Source: an uncultured Clostridium sp.
GTDB lineage: Bacteria; Bacillota; Clostridia; Christensenellales; CAG-138
DNA: 62,065 bases
NCBI GenBank assembly: GCA_900542285.1
Contig: UQNF01000006.1
Span: 1-62,065 of the forward strand
Direction: 5' to 3'
Part shown: piece by piece, positions 57,048 to 62,065 of the stretch
Position numbering within the stretch: the stretch's first letter is position 1
Layout: each line of letters begins with the position of its first letter
The notes under the pieces: model-generated
What the model saw: only the letters and a program-made list of their open reading frames with translations
Told to the model about the DNA's origin: nothing
Database searches by the model: none
Program-made: the position numbers and the translations under genes

Positions 57048-57851
57048 TTATGCCAAGCCAAGTGCGGCACGCATTATTCTTGTTCCGTCCGAAAAATCAA
57101 CTACACCGTTTCCGTCCATGTCCGCAAGCTGCTGCTGAGATTCGTTTAGAGTGATAAGACTCATTGCATGACGCAACACAAGCATCGCATCGGCAGCATT
57201 GATCACGCCGTTCATATCCACATCGCCCAAGCTATATGGTTCGGTATAGACCGGGATCCCATCGGTCTCTATCAGGTCGATTATCACTGCAAAGCCCATG
57301 TCCGTGGTATTGAAGTGGCGAAGAGCAACGCGGATGTTCTGTCCTTGAAATGCCGACAGATCCACCACATGCTGTTCCCATGTATACCAAGTGGTATAGC
57401 AGGCGAGCATCTCATAGTTTCCCTGCTCATCAATTGCGTATACGCCCACCGGATCGTCATCATAATATTCATCGGTATCATCCGCACGCATCCAGAATGA
57501 TAAGTATGTCGCCCCGACAAGTTCCGGTGAAATCATAAAGTTGTCCGGTTCAATTTGATGTCCGCCATAACCCGAATCGTTGTACACAAAGCTGACGGAA
57601 TAAGCAGCGCCATCGCCGCTGTACGGAGTCAGCCACCACTCGGCATCCTCGGCATCATGCACCCAATACCAGTTGCGTCCATCTCCATCGTTATCTATAA
57701 GTGTCCAGCTGTCAAAATCCTCCTGCGTTTCAAAATCCCAAGAGGTATTGACGGTGCGGGTTGGTATCCTTTCGGCAGCCGCAGGAAGGATACCGCAGAC
57801 CGCTATCGCAAGGCTTACGGCTAATGAAATAATTCTTCTTGCAATGCTCAT
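57048..57851 (-). CDS. Secreted protein: cleaved-adhesin-like domain plus dockerin
   Basis: A 267-residue exported protein. A Sec signal peptide (MSIARRIISLAVSLAIAVCG, cleavage near PAAA-E) is followed by a jelly-roll domain (residues 35-205: SWDFETQEDFDSWTLIDNDGDG, YLSFWMRAD) like the cleaved adhesin/carbohydrate-binding group. A type I dockerin is at residues 207-267: GDVDMNGVINAADAMLVLRH and DMDGNGVVDFSDGTRIMRA, two full calcium loops. It should dock to a cohesin on the cell or in a complex. Its start is 3 bases after the dnaB stop, so it is at the end of the replication-gene unit. Confidence 0.85.
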   Translation of the reverse strand: MSIARRIISLAVSLAIAVCGILPAAAERIPTRTVNTSWDFETQEDFDSWTLIDNDGDGRNWYWVHDAEDAEWWLTPYSGDGAAYSVSFVYNDSGYGGHQIEPDNFMISPELVGATYLSFWMRADDTDEYYDDDPVGVYAIDEQGNYEMLACYTTWYTWEQHVVDLSAFQGQNIRVALRHFNTTDMGFAVIIDLIETDGIPVYTEPYSLGDVDMNGVINAADAMLVLRHAMSLITLNESQQQLADMDGNGVVDFSDGTRIMRAALGLA

Positions 57852-57854
57852 AAG

Positions 57855-59204
57855 CTACTCGACATCCTCCGCCAAGTTAACATACTTGGTAAGCTCGGGG
57901 ACCCACAGCACCTTAACCTTTGCTGTTGCACCGTTTCTGTGTTTTACAATGTTAATATAGGAGGTATTGTCCCCATTCAGCGCTTCCTCCGTCTCCGGAT
58001 AGGTTGCCGGCCGGTAGAGCATCATGATAATGTCCGCATCCTGCTCAATGGAACCGCTCTCACGAAGGTCGCTCATTATTGGCATATGATCCTTTCGGGT
58101 CTCCGGAGCCCTCGATAGCTGAGCAAGCAGGAGAATGGTGACCTGCAGCTCCTTAGCCAAAATCTTGAGTCCCCTTGTTATATCGGCGATCTCAAGCACC
58201 CTGGAATCTCGTTTCCCGGTGGGCTGCATGAGTTGGAGATAATCAATAACCACTATGTCAAGCCCATGCATGGCCTTCTGCCTTCTGCACTTGGAACGTA
58301 TCTCCGCAACGGAAGCACCCGGCGTATCGTCAATATAGATAGCCGAATCGCCGATGGTGTTAAAGCCGTCAGCAATGCGAAGTATCTCCATATTATCAAG
58401 TTCAGCAGTCCTAAGCTTTTGCAGCGGAATATCGTTTTCCGAAGCCATGATACGCATGGTCAGCTGTTCCTTGCTCATTTCCAGGCTGAATATCATGACG
58501 TTTGCACGCTCTTTAATGGCGGCATGCGCTGCAATATTCAGAGCGAATGAAGTCTTACCCGTTGCAGGGCGTCCTGCAACGACTACAAGGTCGCTCCGTT
58601 GTAGACCCGATGTCAGCTCATCGATATCGATCAAACCCGTTGGAATACCCGTGCGTTTCCCGTGAAGCTGCATGGTTTCACCAATGATATTGTAAACGCG
58701 GGAATAGATTGGAGCAATATTCTCAACAGAATCCGACACACGGCGCATGGCAAGATTGTAGATCCTGCGCTCAGCGGCCTCGAGTATCTCGCCGGTCTCC
58801 TTGGTGTTCTCGATCGCATCCTGTGCTATTTCAGCACTTATCGTGATGAGCTGCCTCCGCACGGAATAATTCTCAACAATGCCGATATAGTAGCCGATGT
58901 TTGCAGAGCTTGGAGTAAACATGGCAAGCTCGGATAGATACCCGAAGCCCCCCACCGATTCCTTCTTGCCCATTTTGTCGAGCACATCGGCAACGGAGGT
59001 CGTATCGATAAGCTTACCTGCATTGTACAGCCTTTGCATTGCGGTAAAGATGTCCCTATGCGCAAGCTTATAAAAGTCCTCCGGCTTGAGGGCTTCCATT
59101 GCCTTTTCCGCAGCCTCGGGCGCAATCAGAATGCTGCCAAGAACGGATTTTTCGGCATCGATATTATGCGGTATTTGTCTTTCGTTTTCTTCCATCTGGA
59201 TCAA
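57855..59204 (-). CDS. dnaB: Replicative DNA helicase
   Basis: A 449-residue hexameric helicase. The N-terminal primase-interacting domain (IPHNIDAEKSVLGSILI...) precedes a RecA-like motor with Walker A GRPATGKTS, VVIDYLQLM (Walker B), and SDLRESGSIEQDADIIMMLYR. TTG at 59204 is a possible start, with AGGA upstream; the in-frame ATG at 59195 is equally plausible from sequence. It follows rplI by 8 bases. Confidence 0.95.
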   Translation of the reverse strand: MIQMEENERQIPHNIDAEKSVLGSILIAPEAAEKAMEALKPEDFYKLAHRDIFTAMQRLYNAGKLIDTTSVADVLDKMGKKESVGGFGYLSELAMFTPSSANIGYYIGIVENYSVRRQLITISAEIAQDAIENTKETGEILEAAERRIYNLAMRRVSDSVENIAPIYSRVYNIIGETMQLHGKRTGIPTGLIDIDELTSGLQRSDLVVVAGRPATGKTSFALNIAAHAAIKERANVMIFSLEMSKEQLTMRIMASENDIPLQKLRTAELDNMEILRIADGFNTIGDSAIYIDDTPGASVAEIRSKCRRQKAMHGLDIVVIDYLQLMQPTGKRDSRVLEIADITRGLKILAKELQVTILLLAQLSRAPETRKDHMPIMSDLRESGSIEQDADIIMMLYRPATYPETEEALNGDNTSYINIVKHRNGATAKVKVLWVPELTKYVNLAEDVE

Positions 59205-59212
59205 TGGTCGGA

Positions 59213-59665
59213 TCAGTCCTCAAGCGGAAGAACCTCTACCTTGAAATGGGCGTCAGTCTGTTCGAACATATGTGCGCAGACGGTGTAAATGCCAAGCGCC
59301 TTGATCGGTTCATCGACACGGATCTTCTTCTTATCCAAATCGATATCGTACTGAGTCTTAAGCGCAGCTGCGATTTCCTTTCCGGTAATTGCGCCAAACA
59401 GCCTTCCGTTGTCGCCGCATTTTGCATAGACCTTGACGCTGTAACCCTGCATCTCCGAAGCGAGCGCGCGCGCATTCTTGCGCTGCACCTCCACGCGATG
59501 CTTGGCAGCCTCCTTGCGGATATTGGCAGAATTGATAGTCTGCGCATCGGCAGGCACGGCGAGCTTTCTCGGGATCAGGAAATTATTTGCATAGCCGTCG
59601 CTGACATTGACAATATCCCCGGCTTTTCCGGTTCCGTGTACATCCTGTTTGAGCAATACTTTCAT
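59213..59665 (-). CDS. rplI: 50S ribosomal protein L9
   Basis: A 150-residue protein. MKVLLKQDVHGTGKAGDIVNVSDGYANNFLIPRKLA is the L9 N-terminal domain that binds 23S rRNA; a long connecting helix and the C-terminal domain (GRLFGAITGKEIAAAL) follow. The ATG overlaps the stop of the upstream DUF2232 gene (ATGA). Confidence 0.97.
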   Translation of the reverse strand: MKVLLKQDVHGTGKAGDIVNVSDGYANNFLIPRKLAVPADAQTINSANIRKEAAKHRVEVQRKNARALASEMQGYSVKVYAKCGDNGRLFGAITGKEIAAALKTQYDIDLDKKKIRVDEPIKALGIYTVCAHMFEQTDAHFKVEVLPLED

Positions 59666-60852
59666 TGTTTGTCCTCCTCATGGTCATCTCTGTGGTCATC
59701 GGGAGCTTGGTGCTCCGTCGAATCCGTACTCTTATCACTGTCATCTGCGTTTGCAGAGTCATCCGTATCGTCTTCAAGTTTCAAATCATCATCAAAGAAG
59801 ATCTCCGCATCGTTCCTATGCTTGCGCGTAGCGATGATCTGAGGACCTCTACCGTCCTCGAAATCGACCTCGACGATATCCCTGTTGTTGCTCACTGCAT
59901 CTTCAAATGCCTTCATTATCTTTTCGTTGATCCTGCGAAGCTTTGGCCTGCGCCTTGCGTACAGTTCGATAATACCTGCAATGATATAGATCGCCGGCAG
60001 GAGCATTGCCATAAGCAGCATAAATATCATCACAAGCGTCTTATTGTTCCGCTTGCCCCCTGCCACGCGGATATTGGTGGTCAACAAGAACATCACCGAT
60101 GCAAAGCCCTCTATGAACAAAAGCGGAAGGATCAATCCGCACACGGCGGTCACCACCTGCTCGGCGGCATAAAAGCCTGTTAGTGAAAGCACTATGCAGC
60201 CGACCGCCAGCACGGGAATGCCGTACCTGAGGCTTTTTGGCAGTTCCCAGTCGGCAAGTCTTGCCATCGGACGAACGGAAGCCTTTGCTGCCGAACACAG
60301 CCTTTTCATTATTACGACAGCAAAAAACGCCATAGCCTCCGCAGCGGCAATCAAAACAAAGTAGAGCACATCGCCAATTATTTCTGCCATTGATGCGAAT
60401 TCCGTTGTCTCTTCGTCCATCAAGGCCCGCAGTTGCTCATCAAGCTCAATCAAGCCTTCCCTTATCCCGGCGTACGCCGGTTCTCCGTTCATAACCGACG
60501 GCAAGCACAATCCGGCATAGAGCGCAACGACGAACATCAGCGCAAGCAGTATTGCGATGCTCCTGTGCGCCATCCTCTGCTTAAAGCCCACAGTCAGTAT
60601 AACTATCGTGAGAATAAAGGGTATCAGAAAACAGAAAAGCGAATAGAGATCACTCACGCCGGACGCTATTATGCATACGCAGCAAACAACGCCCGGTATG
60701 GCGGCGCAGCTCACGCCCCATGATATGCCGATAAACGCAATAACGATCGCTCCGAAATAGTAAGCTGACAGGTCGAATAAACCCAGCAAAGCCACTGCGG
60801 CAGCAATCAGTAATGAAAAAAGATACTTTTTGAATGATACGTTGTTTGCCAA
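59662..60852 (-). CDS. DUF2232 (YybS-like) membrane protein
   Basis: A 396-residue protein with eight or so membrane helices and an acidic cytosolic tail of about 60 residues (DDDLKLEDDTDDSANADD...). It matches the DUF2232/YybS family, which usually heads the yybS-gdpP-rplI-dnaB cluster in Firmicutes. The start is TTG at 60852, 4 bases after ACGGAGGAAG. The longer in-frame start at 60921 is excluded because it lies upstream of the -10 box at 60900-60905. Function unknown. Confidence 0.78.
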   Translation of the reverse strand: MANNVSFKKYLFSLLIAAAVALLGLFDLSAYYFGAIVIAFIGISWGVSCAAIPGVVCCVCIIASGVSDLYSLFCFLIPFILTIVILTVGFKQRMAHRSIAILLALMFVVALYAGLCLPSVMNGEPAYAGIREGLIELDEQLRALMDEETTEFASMAEIIGDVLYFVLIAAAEAMAFFAVVIMKRLCSAAKASVRPMARLADWELPKSLRYGIPVLAVGCIVLSLTGFYAAEQVVTAVCGLILPLLFIEGFASVMFLLTTNIRVAGGKRNNKTLVMIFMLLMAMLLPAIYIIAGIIELYARRRPKLRRINEKIMKAFEDAVSNNRDIVEVDFEDGRGPQIIATRKHRNDAEIFFDDDLKLEDDTDDSANADDSDKSTDSTEHQAPDDHRDDHEEDKQ

Positions 60853-60899
60853 TTCTTCCTCCGTGAGAAGCGGATATATTAACCCACTTTTACTCAATA

Positions 60900-60928
60900 A
60901 TAATATCCCATATTGAATCAATTGTCAA
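60900..60928 (-). promoter_or_regulatory. Sigma-A promoter of the yybS-rplI-dnaB unit
   Basis: On the minus strand TTGACA, 17 bases and TATTAT. It supports the TTG start of the first gene at 60852. Confidence 0.8.
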
Positions 60929-61442
60929 TGGTACAGCGCAGCAAAATTGCTATGGTATTACCACAGCGAAAGCATTTCCGCATTAGCTTAGTCTTATCAA
61001 GGCTGCATTCCTCATAGCTTTGAATGCGTTCTGTTTCTTCAGCCTACATGCAATAATAAGTTTGATGCTATAATGGATTGTTGAAGTGAATAGCTATTGT
61101 CTCAATGTCGATGCAGCGGACACCGAAGAGTGTTACTCGCCAAGGTTTCGACTGCCATAATCATTGCTCCGCTCTTACTTTATTGACTCAGTTACTGTCT
61201 TAGCTTGTGCAATGCTGCGCATGAGATTATGGTTTGCTTGTTTTATAATAGTTGAATAAGTATTCCCCGATCCCACCCTTGCAGGCACAGTCAATGTCCG
61301 GTAATAATCGATAAGCAATCACAATGCACATGTACTCAGTCGGAGCTTAACGATATAGCTAACATCTGCTCTTCGATGTACATTGAATGTGACTTACGCT
61401 GTCACTGCGTGACACTCGCTCCGCACCTGCTGCCAACTATTG
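60929..61442. other. A+T-rich intergenic region of about 510 bp without a recognised gene
   Basis: No frame with a ribosome site is seen. TATAAT-like boxes occur near 61070 and 61246, but without good -35 boxes. A short perfect dyad, TGTCAC-TGC-GTGACA, is at 61400-61414. A small RNA is possible but not supported by a terminator. Confidence 0.4.
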
Positions 61443-61898
61443 TTATATAATCAATTCAGTGTTCCAATTTGTCTGCTGCAGCTTATTGTCCAGCATGCGC
61501 AATTCCTTCGACATACGGTCGAGCTCACTCTGCCATTCGGCAACAGAGATAGCCGATTCGATCTTTATCTCAGTATTCCGCGCACGATAAGCGGTTTGGC
61601 TTCCGGTGCATATGATATCACGATAAACGCGAATCTTGAGTGTAAGGGCATCCTTTTTCGCGATCAGCTCGGTCAGCGTCTGTCCGTCAACCATTGTCAT
61701 GCAATTCGTCTTATTGATATGCGTCACGAGATATGCCAAGCGTTCAACACAAGCATCCAATTCATTCTTCAATTTCATTGGATCCTCGGCCGGTTTTTCA
61801 CCTTCCTGCACCAATATGTTATTGTTTAGGCGGCTGTTAAGCTGCTCAATACTGCGGTTGAAGTCAGCCCTTTCCTGAAGTGCTTCTGCAAGTTTCAT
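61443..61898 (-). CDS. DIP1984 family protein
   Basis: A 151-residue helical protein. MKLAEALQERADFNRSIEQL, LNNNILVQEGEKPAEDP and CVERLAYLVTHINKTN are the signature of the family; the rest is a coiled coil. Function unknown; some members carry the label 'septicolysin', without solid evidence. GGAGGAAATGCT precedes the ATG at 61898. Confidence 0.82.
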   Translation of the reverse strand: MKLAEALQERADFNRSIEQLNSRLNNNILVQEGEKPAEDPMKLKNELDACVERLAYLVTHINKTNCMTMVDGQTLTELIAKKDALTLKIRVYRDIICTGSQTAYRARNTEIKIESAISVAEWQSELDRMSKELRMLDNKLQQTNWNTELII

Positions 61899-62023
61899 AG
61901 CATTTCCTCCAAACTTTATTTCGTGATAATACATTTCCAAATGATTATAGCACAATATTGCAGACGAAGCTACCTTTGATTGCAATGTTGAATACTACTG
62001 ATGATGCTTTAGTGAATTCCCAA

Positions 62024-62061
62024 AGTAACTTCCACAGTGGAAGTTAGAAGTGGAAGTTACT
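62024..62061. repeat. Nested direct and inverted repeats at the window edge
   Basis: AGTAACTTCCAC at 62024-62035 is the exact reverse complement of 62050-62061. Between them at 62037-62046 is a further GTGGAAGTTA in the second orientation. The left arm can therefore pair with either right copy. Confidence 0.6.
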
Positions 62062-62065
62062 CTGG

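Noticed and set aside
60853..60921. Longer N-terminus of the DUF2232 protein
   Set aside because: The codons lie over the ribosome site and upstream of the -10 box of the promoter at 60900-60928.
61400..61414. Short dyad TGTCAC-TGC-GTGACA as an RNA gene or terminator
   Set aside because: Only 6 bp of stem, no T run, and no promoter pair around it.
1..62065. CRISPR arrays, tRNA or rRNA genes, complete insertion sequences
   Set aside because: I saw no regularly spaced repeats, no cloverleaf-like T-loop sequences and no transposase genes in reading both strands; short tRNA-like matches could still be missed without a search tool.

Overview
The window falls into two parts. Bases 1 to about 24.7 kb are the right-hand part of an integrated siphovirus-type prophage or a phage-derived integrative element. 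The left end lies outside the window. From about 26.5 kb onward is chromosome of a spore-forming member of the Clostridia (Bacillota). The evidence for that host is a spoIVFA/spoIVFB-type pair, spoIIID, a T-box in front of valS, the order yybS-rplI-dnaB, dockerin-bearing extracellular proteins, a four-subunit 2-oxoacid:ferredoxin oxidoreductase and the DUF1015, DUF1284 and DIP1984 families. Base composition is moderate to fairly high in G+C for Clostridia. An uncultured gut or rumen lineage such as Christensenellales or Oscillospirales would fit, but I cannot place it further.

Prophage layout, left to right. (1) The 3' end of a cytosine-5 DNA methyltransferase, then an accessory cassette: a 'virulence-related' family protein, DUF4314, an amidoligase, a gamma-glutamylcyclotransferase and a zinc-ribbon protein. 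(2) Packaging and head: large terminase, HK97 portal, ClpP-like protease, HK97 capsid, connector proteins. (3) Tail: tube protein, tail assembly chaperone with a -1 frameshift site, tape measure, Dit, Tal, receptor-binding or collar protein. (4) Lysis: holin and NlpC/P60 endolysin. (5) Integration: a DNA-binding zinc-ribbon protein, a SHOCT protein and two overlapping large serine recombinases. An intergenic element of about 40 bp (70 bp with weaker flanks) occurs four times, three times around the accessory cassette and once in front of the recombinases. It probably ties these genes into one regulon.

Between about 24.7 and 26.5 kb is a small A+T-richer island on the minus strand. It holds an acyltransferase gene interrupted by one in-frame amber codon, a possible leader peptide with a Shine-Dalgarno-masking hairpin, a 61-residue unknown protein and a TfoX-like protein. 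Two of its promoters share a common upstream block.

Chromosomal region: spoIVFA/spoIVFB; a 2438-residue cyclic beta-glucan synthase-like protein (minus strand); a MerR regulator with a classic 19-bp-spacer promoter; lgt; a TetR regulator; the vor/kor operon; DUF1284; a lipoprotein that fuses an RCC1-like propeller, a dockerin-like segment and a class B sortase; T-box-valS; an AraC/GyrI-like regulator; an EF-G paralogue; an ECF S-component divergent from a MocR regulator with a perfect inverted repeat between them; spoIIID next to an unannotated 46-residue Cys/Trp-rich peptide; DUF1015; an AEC transporter; a P-loop kinase-like protein; and the minus-strand group yybS-rplI-dnaB-(dockerin protein), then DIP1984.

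The best candidates for something undescribed are the phage amidoligase/cyclotransferase cassette, whose two largest members share a C-terminal module and whose promoters share an element; the lipoprotein-RCC1-dockerin-sortase fusion; and the Cys/Trp-rich peptide beside spoIIID.
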